In this document: positions 34,769 to 42,221 of the stretch, one piece after another
How the letters are laid out: each line of letters starts with the position of its first letter
How positions within the stretch are numbered: position 1 is the stretch's first letter
From: Parabacteroides goldsteinii DSM 19448 = WAL 12034
GTDB taxonomy: Bacteria > Bacteroidota > Bacteroidia > Bacteroidales > Tannerellaceae
NCBI RefSeq assembly: GCF_000969835.1
Contig: NZ_KQ033912.1
Location: 903,126-967,125, forward strand
Reading direction: 5' to 3'
DNA: 64,000 nucleotides
Translations under genes and position numbers: made by a program
Notes under the pieces: generated by a model
Told to the model about the DNA's origin: nothing
What the model saw: only the letters and a program-made list of their open reading frames with translations
Databases searched by the model: none

Positions 34769-35923
34769 TTAAATCGAAAATGTCTTCGCCACCCTATACA
34801 CCCAATGCATAGACAAGCGATGCCAAACGGATGACGGCATCTCCTCCATCAGCAAATCTTCACGGAATTCACGCAGGATTAACCAATCCGCCTGCTGTAC
34901 CCAATGACGGAATACTGGATTCGGCTGGTGGGTTTCCGATAAATGCAGCAAAACATCCAAATCGAAGTGCTCGGCCACCGTACCCGCTCCCGACAAAGAT
35001 GCATCATGAGCATTACAGGCCTGTTCAATATGGGTTGGAACCATCAGGACAGGCTTATCCAGATACATTGCTTCGCAAACAGATTCGAAACCGGCTGTCG
35101 TTGCATACGCTTTGGCATTTGCCATATATTTGACAAAACGAATATCGTTCAACTGATGAAAAGAAAGTGTATCGTCAATCTTTGTGGTTTCTTTGGCTCC
35201 CCGCTTATCCCAAAAGAAATGCATCGGAACCTCCGGATGAGCAGCATGCCACTCTTTTACCTCTTCGCTGAATCCACTATTCAACAAATAGCCATGCAGA
35301 TAGTCTCCTTTTCGGGGAGTCTTATTTATTATTTCCTTACGTAATAAAGGAGGTACTACCACCATCTTATCTGCCGGAACTTCGCGCATTTTCCGAAATG
35401 ACAGGGCGAGCTTTTTCGTAGCACCGATAGCCGTTACATGGGTAAAAAACTTCAACAAAGATAAAGAGACTGCATTCAGCTTGGGAAAAGAGAAATCAGG
35501 ATGCAGAAAAAGATACTGGTGAGCAATGCAAACCATCATCGCTTTCGGACGGCAAAACAAGTAAGTCAGCCCCGTCAACAACTCATAAAAATTGACTACC
35601 ACATCTGCACCTGTTTCCTTTATCATCCGGTTAATATAGTGTATACTAGCCGTATATTTATGCAGTCTCAATACATTATATCCTATACTTTTCAGCAAAT
35701 TAACCTGTTTATTCTTTGCCGTAGGCAGAAAGTTCGGACTTTCAAAAGAATAGACCGGTGCATTGATTTTCTCCATAAAGAAATCAGGGATACGACGAGC
35801 CGGACTTTTCCCGACAAGCACACCGACAACCTGATGACCTTCGTCTGCCAGCTTCCGCCGGAGAGACAAGGCTTGTGTCAGATGGCCTCTACCCTCCCCT
35901 TGTATGATAAACAGCATTTTCAT
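34769..35923 (-). CDS. GT-B-fold glycosyltransferase (MurG/GT28-like)
   Basis: A 384-residue glycosyltransferase-like protein. The N-terminus MKMLFIIQGEGRGHLTQALSLRR gives the G-x-GRGH glycine loop of the GT28/MurG-type GT-B fold, and the C-terminal half contains TTAGFESVCEAMYLDKPVLMVPTHIEQACNA, the nucleotide-sugar binding motif (GGxxSxxEAxxxGxPxxxxP type). No signal peptide or membrane helix is apparent. Its start codon overlaps the end of the LpxH-like gene by 4 bp, so the two are translationally coupled. The pairing suggests a role in lipid or envelope glycoconjugate synthesis. Acceptor and donor are unknown. Confidence 0.85.
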   Translation of the reverse strand: MKMLFIIQGEGRGHLTQALSLRRKLADEGHQVVGVLVGKSPARRIPDFFMEKINAPVYSFESPNFLPTAKNKQVNLLKSIGYNVLRLHKYTASIHYINRMIKETGADVVVNFYELLTGLTYLFCRPKAMMVCIAHQYLFLHPDFSFPKLNAVSLSLLKFFTHVTAIGATKKLALSFRKMREVPADKMVVVPPLLRKEIINKTPRKGDYLHGYLLNSGFSEEVKEWHAAHPEVPMHFFWDKRGAKETTKIDDTLSFHQLNDIRFVKYMANAKAYATTAGFESVCEAMYLDKPVLMVPTHIEQACNAHDASLSGAGTVAEHFDLDVLLHLSETHQPNPVFRHWVQQADWLILREFREDLLMEEMPSSVWHRLSMHWVYRVAKTFSI

Positions 35924-36723
35924 ATCACTTCAGCATATAATACAGGTTTTGAAACAGATTCTTCCTCCATATCATACTCTGCCTTATTGTAAGTCAGAAT
36001 ATTCCATTCTCCTTGTTCATTTTCAACCAAAGCGGTCATACTTTCTACCCAATCGCCGGAATTCAGGTAATGAACATTGCCGTACCGGACATTTGCCGCC
36101 TGATGAATATGACCGCAGATAATTCCGTCAAGCCGTTTGACTTGTGCCAGTTTTACCAGTTCCTTTTCAAAATCGGAGATGTAAGAGACGGCACTCTTCA
36201 CCCGGTGTTTCACATGCTGCGAGAGGGAAAAATAAGGTTTACCATGCTTTTCCCGATTCTTGTTATAAATCTTGTTCAGCCACAACAGGAAGGTATAACC
36301 GATATCGCCCAGCATCGCCAGCCAACGCATATTCGTTGTTATCGTATCAAAGATATCGCCATGGGTCACCAGGTAACGCTTCCCGTGGCTGTTCAGCAAA
36401 TAGTCTTTTACGATAGAGATATTGGAGAACCGGAAAGGAACCAGTTTATCGAGGAAATCATCGTGATTACCACGGATATAAATGATTTGCGTCCCTTTCT
36501 TCTCCATCATTTTCATCAGGACTTTAAAGAAATCGGTTTGTGCCTGTTTCCATCGCTTGCCGGATTTCTGAAGTTGCCAGCCATCAATGATGTCACCGTT
36601 CAAGATCAGACGGTCGCAGTCAATATGTTTAAGGAAATTGGTTACTTCTTTCGTCCTGGAGTGTTCAGAACCCAGGTGAATGTCAGAAAGCACAACGGTC
36701 GGATAATATTTTCTTAGTTTCAT
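35920..36723 (-). CDS. LpxH-like metallophosphoesterase (UDP-2,3-diacylglucosamine diphosphatase family)
   Basis: A 267-residue calcineurin-type phosphoesterase. The start at 36723 (MKLRKYYPTVVLSDIHLG) is chosen over a longer frame whose first 19 residues lack any family match. All metal motifs are present: DIH (14-16), GDxxD (LNGDIIDGW, Asp44 and Asp47), GNHD (85-88), a later THGDIFD, and CGHIHQA. The family includes LpxH, which hydrolyses UDP-diacylglucosamine in lipid A synthesis. Many Bacteroidetes carry several paralogues, so this one may act on another nucleotide-linked lipid. It is the first gene of a two-gene operon with the glycosyltransferase. Confidence 0.85.
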   Translation of the reverse strand: MKLRKYYPTVVLSDIHLGSEHSRTKEVTNFLKHIDCDRLILNGDIIDGWQLQKSGKRWKQAQTDFFKVLMKMMEKKGTQIIYIRGNHDDFLDKLVPFRFSNISIVKDYLLNSHGKRYLVTHGDIFDTITTNMRWLAMLGDIGYTFLLWLNKIYNKNREKHGKPYFSLSQHVKHRVKSAVSYISDFEKELVKLAQVKRLDGIICGHIHQAANVRYGNVHYLNSGDWVESMTALVENEQGEWNILTYNKAEYDMEEESVSKPVLYAEVI

Positions 36724-36819
36724 ACGTAAGATATTTACACTACACAAAGAAACGCAACCGCTGTTACAGCATTGCAACAACCGTATGAAGATACTTTTTC
36801 TTTTTCCACCGTAAATGCT

Positions 36820-36827
36820 TACATTTG
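36820..36827 (+). promoter_or_regulatory. Promoter -7 box of the cysteine-cluster gene
   Basis: TACATTTG, an exact TAnnTTTG box 28 bp before the ATG at 36856. This rules out the longer frame that opens at 36772. Confidence 0.65.
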
Positions 36828-36855
36828 CCCTTTCAAATTAAAACATAATCATTTT

Positions 36856-37338
36856 ATGGATATTAACTCCCTCCCTGAGAGAGCTAAAAAAGTAGAGAAG
36901 GAAACAAAGACTTTTTTCAAATCTATCAAGAAGAACCGTCACCGGGAACTGGACGACACGATACATGCCATCCATGAGGAGGTATTCGATTCTATCAATT
37001 GCCTGGACTGCGGAAATTGCTGCCGCACACTGGGACCACGCATCACGGACCGTGATATCGAACGAATCGCACAGGCATTGCGCATCAAGCCACACGAAGT
37101 TGTTCAACGCCATTTACATATCGACGAAGATAAAGATTATGTATTCCGTTCAATGCCTTGTCCTTTCCTGGGAAGCGACAATTATTGCAGTATTTATGAG
37201 GACCGTCCGAAAGCCTGCCGGGAATATCCGCATACGGACCGGAAAAAGTTCTACCAGATACATGCACTGACAATTAAGAATGCAGAAACCTGCCCGGCAG
37301 TATTCCATACGTTAGAGCAGCTAAAACAAGAGTTTTAA
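36856..37338 (+). CDS. YkgJ-family cysteine-cluster protein
   Basis: A 160-residue protein with the zinc- or iron-chelating cysteine cluster of the YkgJ/CxxCxxCC family: CLDCGNCC near residue 55, then MPCPFL, YCSIYEDRPKACREYP and a later cysteine in ETCPAVF. The start MDINSLPERAKKVEKETK at 36856 is supported by the promoter just upstream. The family is widespread and thought to bind metal, but its role is not settled. The gene is single and divergent from the LpxH-like gene. Confidence 0.85.
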   Translation: MDINSLPERAKKVEKETKTFFKSIKKNRHRELDDTIHAIHEEVFDSINCLDCGNCCRTLGPRITDRDIERIAQALRIKPHEVVQRHLHIDEDKDYVFRSMPCPFLGSDNYCSIYEDRPKACREYPHTDRKKFYQIHALTIKNAETCPAVFHTLEQLKQEF

Positions 37339-37377
37339 GAAAAAAGCGACTTGCGATACCAGCTTAAAGAAACAAAA

Positions 37378-37410
37378 AAGGCATCCCCCAAAGAGGATGC
37401 CTTATAGTTA
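37378..37410 (-). terminator. Terminator of the EF-G-like gene
   Basis: A perfect 9-bp stem (AAGGCATCC with GGATGCCTT, loop CCCAAAGA). On the minus strand it is followed by a TTTTTT run. It lies 17 bp after the stop at 37427 and separates two convergent genes. Confidence 0.8.
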
Positions 37411-37426
37411 GATACTAATTTATTAA

Positions 37427-39583
37427 TCAATCTTCTGACTGAGTAGCTTCGTAAGCCTTCAACAGCTTATCCTGTACATCTGACGGTACAAGTTCGTAAG
37501 CAGAGAACTTCATTGTGAATGAAGCACGGCCACCGGTAATAGAACTCAAAGAAGTTGAATAGTTGGACATTTCTTTCAAAGGAACTTTAGCCAACAACTT
37601 TTCAAAGCCTTTTTCACTGTTCATACCCATAATGATGGCACGGCGTCCTTGCAAGTCGCTCATTACATCACCCAGATAATCACCCGGAACAGAAACTTCT
37701 ACATCATAAACAGGTTCGAGAATCTTTGGACCAGCTTCTTTAAAGGCAGTACTGAAGGCATTACGACCGGCCAACATGAAAGAAATTTCATTACTGTCTA
37801 CCGGATGCATCTTGCCATCATAGACAATGATGCGCACATCACGGGCGTACGAACCGGTTAACGGTCCCTGTTCCATACGTGCCATAATACCTTTCAGAAT
37901 AGCCGGTAAGAAACGGGCATCGATGGCTCCACCAACGATACTGTTAATAAATACCAGCTTACCACCCCAGTCCAAATCAATAGTTTGCGTATCACGTACG
38001 CTAATTTTATATTCCTGTCCGCCGAAACGATACATATCCGGAGCCGGCATACCTTCGTAATAAGGTTCCACAATCAGGTGAACTTCACCGAACTGGCCTG
38101 CACCACCGGACTGTTTCTTATGACGATAGTCAGCACGGGCAGCCTTTGTAATGGTTTCACGATACGGAATCTTCGGTTCAAGATACTCAATCGGCAGCTT
38201 ATCATTATTTTCAATTCTCCATTTCAACGTACGCAAGTGGAATTCTCCCTGTCCGGAAACGATTGTCTGTTTCAATTCCTTGGACTGTTCGATAACCCAT
38301 GTCGGGTCTTCTTCACGCATACGGTTCAGGATTTCCATCATCTTTTCCGCATCCGATTCGTTAACCGGCTTAACGGCACGGCGGTATTTCGGGTCCGGAT
38401 ATTTGATAAAGTCGAATTTATAATCACATCCCTTACCATTCAGGGTATTACCGCGACGTACATCTTTCAGCTTCACTGTTGCACCGATATCACCTGCCAC
38501 CATTTCAGACACTTCGTTACGAGTCTGTCCGGCTACGGAGAATAACTGTGCGATACGTTCTTTCGAACCACGGTCGGCATTCAGTAAATCGTCTCCTGCT
38601 TTTACTTTTCCTGATATCACTTTAAAATAGGAAACCTGGCCGATATGCGGCTCTATAGTAGTCTTAAAGAAGAACAGACTTGTCGGGCCATCGGCTACAG
38701 GAGTAACCTCCACGCCGTCAGTTGTTACCGGACGAGGCATCTTGTCGGTGCAAGGAACCACATTTCCAAGGAATTCCAATGTACGGCGAACGCACATATC
38801 ACGTCCAGCACAAACGCAGAATACCGGGAACATACCGCGGATAACCAAACCGGCACGGATACCGGCACGCATATCGTCTTCGCTCAATGTGCCTTCTTCG
38901 AAGAACTTTTCCATCAGCATATCGTCATTTTCGGCAGCTGCCTCAACGAGCGCTTTGTGAAGTTCCATGGCTTTGTCCATTTCTTCTGCCGGGATTTCCA
39001 GAACGTCAGGCACACCGCCTTCGGGTTTCCAACGATACATCTTCATTTTCAATACATCGACAACGGCATTGAAAGATGCTCCTGTACTAACCGGATACTG
39101 GATAGGAACAATCTTGCTACCGAACTGATCTCTCAGCTGGGCAATTGTTCCGTCATAGTCCGCTTTATCGTTATCCAACTGATTGACAACGAAGATAACG
39201 GGTTTATGAAATTGTTCTGTATACCGGAACTGGTTCATTGTTCCCACTTCCACACCATACTGGGCATTCAACACCATCAGTGCCGTATCGGTAACGTTCA
39301 GGGCTGAAACAGCTCCACCGATAAAGTCGTCCGAACCCGGACAATCGATAAAGTTCAGCTTCCTGTCTTGCCACTCAACACTGAAAACGGTTGAGAACAC
39401 TGAGTATCCATACTCTTTCTCAACCGGGAAATAGTCGCTCACTGTATTTCCTCCGTCTACAGAGCCACGACGTTTTATAACTCCACCCTCGTAAAGCATT
39501 GCTTCAGCGAGAGTGGTTTTCCCAGAGCCCGAACTTCCCAAGATAGAGATGTTCTTAATTTCGTTTGTTTGGTATACTTTCAT
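37427..39583 (-). CDS. Elongation factor G paralogue (EF-G2-like) with altered GTPase motifs
   Basis: A 718-residue EF-G-like translation factor. The start at 39583 (MKVYQTNEIKNISILGSSGSGKTT) gives the normal N-terminus. The P-loop GSSGSGKT is at 16-23, but switch I lacks the usual RGITI (EKEYGYSV instead), G3 is DCPGSDDF at 80-87 where EF-G has DTPGHVDF, and G4 is NQLD at 134-137 instead of NKxD. The catalytic histidine position (84) is therefore serine. Domains II-V are complete, including GGAGQFGEVHL (domain IV) and a C-terminal fold ending at YEATQSED. Bacteroides EF-G2 has been reported to promote translocation without GTP hydrolysis under starvation; this protein fits that type. It is the only gene on its transcript. 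Confidence 0.88.
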   Translation of the reverse strand: MKVYQTNEIKNISILGSSGSGKTTLAEAMLYEGGVIKRRGSVDGGNTVSDYFPVEKEYGYSVFSTVFSVEWQDRKLNFIDCPGSDDFIGGAVSALNVTDTALMVLNAQYGVEVGTMNQFRYTEQFHKPVIFVVNQLDNDKADYDGTIAQLRDQFGSKIVPIQYPVSTGASFNAVVDVLKMKMYRWKPEGGVPDVLEIPAEEMDKAMELHKALVEAAAENDDMLMEKFFEEGTLSEDDMRAGIRAGLVIRGMFPVFCVCAGRDMCVRRTLEFLGNVVPCTDKMPRPVTTDGVEVTPVADGPTSLFFFKTTIEPHIGQVSYFKVISGKVKAGDDLLNADRGSKERIAQLFSVAGQTRNEVSEMVAGDIGATVKLKDVRRGNTLNGKGCDYKFDFIKYPDPKYRRAVKPVNESDAEKMMEILNRMREEDPTWVIEQSKELKQTIVSGQGEFHLRTLKWRIENNDKLPIEYLEPKIPYRETITKAARADYRHKKQSGGAGQFGEVHLIVEPYYEGMPAPDMYRFGGQEYKISVRDTQTIDLDWGGKLVFINSIVGGAIDARFLPAILKGIMARMEQGPLTGSYARDVRIIVYDGKMHPVDSNEISFMLAGRNAFSTAFKEAGPKILEPVYDVEVSVPGDYLGDVMSDLQGRRAIIMGMNSEKGFEKLLAKVPLKEMSNYSTSLSSITGGRASFTMKFSAYELVPSDVQDKLLKAYEATQSED

Positions 39584-39733
39584 GATATCAGGTATTTTGA
39601 GTTTAACAATAAATATCATTACGTGAATTACTCACGAGGCCGCAAATTAGAGAATGTACAGGAAAAAAACAATTATCTGCCCCGTGTTTGAGAACTATGT
39701 TATGTAACAGGCCTCTTCTGGGATATTTTTTCG

Positions 39734-39741
39734 TACCTTTG
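39734..39741 (+). promoter_or_regulatory. Promoter -7 box of the antitoxin-hemW transcript
   Basis: TACCTTTG fits TAnnTTTG and lies 29 bp before the ATG at 39771. No good -33 element is seen. Confidence 0.6.
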
Positions 39742-39770
39742 TATAATAGATATAAATTAAGATTATTACT

Positions 39771-40016
39771 ATGACAACTATGGAATTAAAAGCACGTAAA
39801 ATGGATCTGGTTGAAGCGCTGATGCAACTGGATAACGAGAAACTGGCTAAAGCCGAGAAGTACATTAAAAAGTTACTATCCGACTCTCCGACCAAAACGT
39901 ATGATATGCCTTCCGAACTCCTGAATGCATTGTTAAACCGAGCCGAAAATAATAAAAAGAGCGGAAACTATATCGAAGAGCAGGAAATGAGTGACTTCAT
40001 AAAATCCTTACAATGA
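39771..40016 (+). CDS. Small antitoxin-like protein (RelB/DUF2281-like)
   Basis: An 81-residue acidic/basic helical protein (MDLVEALMQLDNEKLAKAEKYIKKLL, ending EMSDFIKSLQ) of the kind that precedes RelE/ParE-type toxins in Bacteroidetes; an ATG three codons later is also possible. Its stop overlaps an ATG (ATGA) that opens a frame beginning MKIIWDPLVKQQ, the typical start of such a toxin, so the gene order is antitoxin then toxin. The toxin is broken, so this antitoxin is an orphan. It now heads a transcript that probably includes hemW. Assignment rests on context and size rather than on a clear motif. Confidence 0.65.
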   Translation: MTTMELKARKMDLVEALMQLDNEKLAKAEKYIKKLLSDSPTKTYDMPSELLNALLNRAENNKKSGNYIEEQEMSDFIKSLQ

Positions 40017-40093
40017 AAATAATCTGGGATCCTCTTGTAAAACAACAAAATACCCGTCAAGACCCTCAAAAACTATGGACAATACTCAAATAA
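40013..40093 (+). pseudogene. RelE/ParE-type toxin remnant
   Basis: A 26-codon frame opens at the ATGA overlap with the antitoxin gene. Its first 12 residues, MKIIWDPLVKQQ, look like the start of Bacteroidetes RelE/ParE toxins (MKIIW...A..QL..I), but the chain then turns into NTRQDPQKLWTILK and stops. The TAA stop overlaps the hemW start (TAATG). A deletion that removed most of the toxin and fused what was left to the hemW leader would explain this. No toxin core (the beta-sheet with Arg/Lys/His residues) remains. Confidence 0.65.
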
Positions 40094-41220
40094 TGGCAGG
40101 CCTTTATATCCATATTCCCTTTTGTGCAAAACGTTGTTTGTACTGCGATTTTTTCTCCAATACGGAGATGAAGTACAAAGAACCGTACCTTGCCGCCGTG
40201 ATCCGTGAGTTGGAATTACGCAAGGAGTATACGGATGACGAACCTGTCGAAACCATTTATTTCGGTGGCGGGACACCCTCCCAACTGGAGGCGAAAGATT
40301 TCGACCGTATATTCAATGCCATCCACCGGCTTTTCGATGTAAGCCATTGTCAGGAAATCACCCTGGAAGCCAATCCGGACGATATGACACCCGAATATGT
40401 GGCCTCCCTGCGCTCACTCCCCTTTAACCGTGTCAGTATGGGAGTACAAAGTTTCAAGGAAGAGGACCTCCGCTTCCTGAACCGTCGCCACAACCGGGAA
40501 CAGGCCTTGCGAGCAGTCGAGTTATGCAAGGAGAATGGTTTATCGAATATCAGCATCGACCTGATATACGGCCTGCCCGGACAGAATGTAAAAGAATGGG
40601 AAGCCAATCTCGACACCACTATCCGGCTCGACATTCCACATATCTCCGCTTACCATTTAATATATGAAGAAGGTACGGCTTTATATAAACTAAAGGAAGC
40701 CGGAAAGATTTCTCCCGTAGAAGAAGAGGTCAGCGTAACCCTTTTCACCTCACTGATAGAACGGCTGACGGCAAACGGATATCAGCAGTATGAAATATCC
40801 AACTTTGCACGTCCCGGAATGCTCTCCCGCCATAACAGTTCGTACTGGACCGGCAGGAAATACCTGGGGATAGGTCCGTCCGCCCATTCCTATAACGGAA
40901 TAAGTCGACAATGGAATATATCCTCACTCCCGGCCTATCTCCGGGGAATCGATAGCGGTTCACCCGACATAGAAGTAGAGGAACTGGATTTAAACACCCG
41001 CTACAACGACTTCATTATCACCGGACTTCGCACCATGTGGGGCATTAGCTTAGTTGAAATTCAAAGACAGTTCGGAAAAGAGAAACTTGCCTACTGTCAA
41101 AAGCAGGCAGCCCCTTACCTTAAACAGGGCCTGCTTATTCAAAAGGGCGAAACTTTACTCCTTTCCAGGGAAGGGATTTTTATCTCCGATGGTATCATGA
41201 GCGACCTTTTATGGGTCTAA
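40093..41220 (+). CDS. hemW: HemW-like radical SAM protein (haem chaperone)
   Basis: A 375-residue radical SAM protein. I choose ATG 40093 (MAGLYIHIPFC), which overlaps the stop of the toxin remnant, instead of the frame starting at 40075. The iron-sulfur motif is CAKRCLYC (Cys11, Cys15, Cys18), the CxxxCxxC cluster. Further family marks are YFGGGTPSQL, ITLEANPDDM, RVSMGVQSF, SIDLIYGLPGQ and ISAYHLIYEEGTALY, then the HemN C-terminal domain with YNDFIITGLRTMWGI. Often annotated as oxygen-independent coproporphyrinogen III oxidase, but short proteins of this type are haem-binding HemW. Translation is probably coupled to the upstream frame. Confidence 0.9.
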   Translation: MAGLYIHIPFCAKRCLYCDFFSNTEMKYKEPYLAAVIRELELRKEYTDDEPVETIYFGGGTPSQLEAKDFDRIFNAIHRLFDVSHCQEITLEANPDDMTPEYVASLRSLPFNRVSMGVQSFKEEDLRFLNRRHNREQALRAVELCKENGLSNISIDLIYGLPGQNVKEWEANLDTTIRLDIPHISAYHLIYEEGTALYKLKEAGKISPVEEEVSVTLFTSLIERLTANGYQQYEISNFARPGMLSRHNSSYWTGRKYLGIGPSAHSYNGISRQWNISSLPAYLRGIDSGSPDIEVEELDLNTRYNDFIITGLRTMWGISLVEIQRQFGKEKLAYCQKQAAPYLKQGLLIQKGETLLLSREGIFISDGIMSDLLWV

Positions 41221-41330
41221 TTTTAACAAAACAGCCCTCCGAAACAACGAAATGCGGGGTTATTCGTACAAATTCTGCACATTTTCACGATTTTTGAGAA
41301 ATAAATTGTACAACATATAAAACTATTATC

Positions 41331-41338
41331 TATATTTG
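41331..41338 (+). promoter_or_regulatory. Promoter -7 box of the zeta-like kinase gene
   Basis: TATATTTG, with a possible TTG -33 element at 41306-41308. It overlaps the TTG codon that a naive frame would use as start, so the start must lie downstream. Confidence 0.65.
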
Positions 41339-41359
41339 CCCTGTCAAAAGCAGCAAATA

Positions 41360-41935
41360 GTGCCATATTTATATATAATATCAGGTTGCAACGGAGCAGG
41401 GAAAACAACGGCTTCCTTTACAATACTTCCAGAAATGTTGAAGTGTAAGGAGTTCGTGAATTCCGACGAGATAGCCAAGGGGCTTTCCCCTTTTAATGCA
41501 GATAGTATCGCCGTAGCTGTAGAAGCAAGCCGTATTATGTATAAGCGCATCAAAGAACTCATCGCAGCCGGTGAGACTTTTGCAATGGAAACTACGCTCG
41601 CCACCCGATCAGTCGCAAACCTGATCAGGGAAGCACAAAGGGAAGGATATTATGTGACATTGTTATATTTCTGGTTGAATACGCCGGATTTGGCAGTGGA
41701 ACGGGTAAAAATGAGAGTGGCTGCCGGTGGTCATAACATACCGGAAAGTACTATCCGTCGCAGATACGAGGCGGGTATTCACAATCTTTTTGAACTATAT
41801 ATCCCCATTAGTGATTATTGGATGGTAACAGACAATTCTATGTCTCCGATGGAAGTAATCGCCAAAGGATTCAAGAATGAAAAAAAAGAGATATATAATT
41901 CGGATATTTACACTAAACTTGAACATCATGAGTGA
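41360..41935 (+). CDS. Zeta-toxin-like P-loop kinase
   Basis: A 191-residue P-loop protein of the zeta-toxin family. I place the start at the GTG at 41360 (MPYLYIISGCNGAGKTT), about 22 bp after the -7 box. The Walker A motif is GCNGAGKTT (9-17). NSDEIAKGLSPFN supplies the aspartate/glutamate pair used by zeta kinases, followed by FAMETTLA and a lid region RVKMRVAAGGHNIPESTIRRRY. True zeta toxins phosphorylate UDP-activated amino sugars to block wall synthesis; many chromosomal relatives of about 190 residues have unknown substrates. It overlaps the next small gene by 8 bp. No epsilon antitoxin precedes it. Confidence 0.83.
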   Translation: MPYLYIISGCNGAGKTTASFTILPEMLKCKEFVNSDEIAKGLSPFNADSIAVAVEASRIMYKRIKELIAAGETFAMETTLATRSVANLIREAQREGYYVTLLYFWLNTPDLAVERVKMRVAAGGHNIPESTIRRRYEAGIHNLFELYIPISDYWMVTDNSMSPMEVIAKGFKNEKKEIYNSDIYTKLEHHE

Positions 41936-42098
41936 ACAAGAAGTAAGAGAATTTGAAGAGAATATAGTTAAAGGAGCCAATATAGCTTTTCAACGCTTAG
42001 TTAACCAGAAAAAGAAAGAAGACGGAGAACTAGTATTCTCACGTAACGGATATATTTTCCGCGTAAAAGCAGCTGAACTTGAAAAAGGCATGTTTTAA
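41928..42098 (+). CDS. Small partner protein of the zeta-like kinase
   Basis: A 56-residue protein (MSEQEVREFEENIVKGANIAFQRL ... VFSRNGYIFRVKAAELEKGMF) starting at 41928, overlapping the kinase stop by 8 bp (ATGAGTGA). The longer frame from 41877 runs inside the kinase gene and is less likely. It has an acidic N-terminal helix and a short beta hairpin, with no recognisable catalytic motif. The tight coupling suggests that it binds or controls the kinase, possibly as an antitoxin placed after its toxin. This is inferred from position only. A strong terminator follows. Confidence 0.65.
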   Translation: MSEQEVREFEENIVKGANIAFQRLVNQKKKEDGELVFSRNGYIFRVKAAELEKGMF

Positions 42099-42111
42099 TT
42101 ATATCAGAATA

Positions 42112-42152
42112 TAAAAAAAGCGAGTGATTGTATCAATCATTCGCTTTTTTTA
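42112..42152. terminator. Bidirectional terminator
   Basis: A stem of about 17 bp (AAAAAAGCGAGTGATTG with CAATCATTCGCTTTTTT, one mismatch, loop TAT) with an A run before and a T run after. It serves the small gene on the plus strand and the DPP11 gene on the minus strand. Confidence 0.9.
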
Positions 42153-42221
42153 TGGCTTTAATCCCATCCCGGATAGCCAGACGTTCACATCCAGCTATCT
42201 GGAATTCAGATTTCTTTCCTA

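Noticed and set aside
36013..36717. A 234-codon plus-strand frame opposite the LpxH-like gene
   Set aside because: Antisense shadow; the metallophosphoesterase motifs on the minus strand are complete.
39691..39700. A half-site AGAACTATGT resembling the invertase-type sites
   Set aside because: Only one arm is present; it does not meet AGTYYYN4GDACT.
41336..41359. TTG start for the zeta-like kinase
   Set aside because: The TTG is part of the TATATTTG promoter box, so it should not be transcribed; GTG at 41360 fits better.
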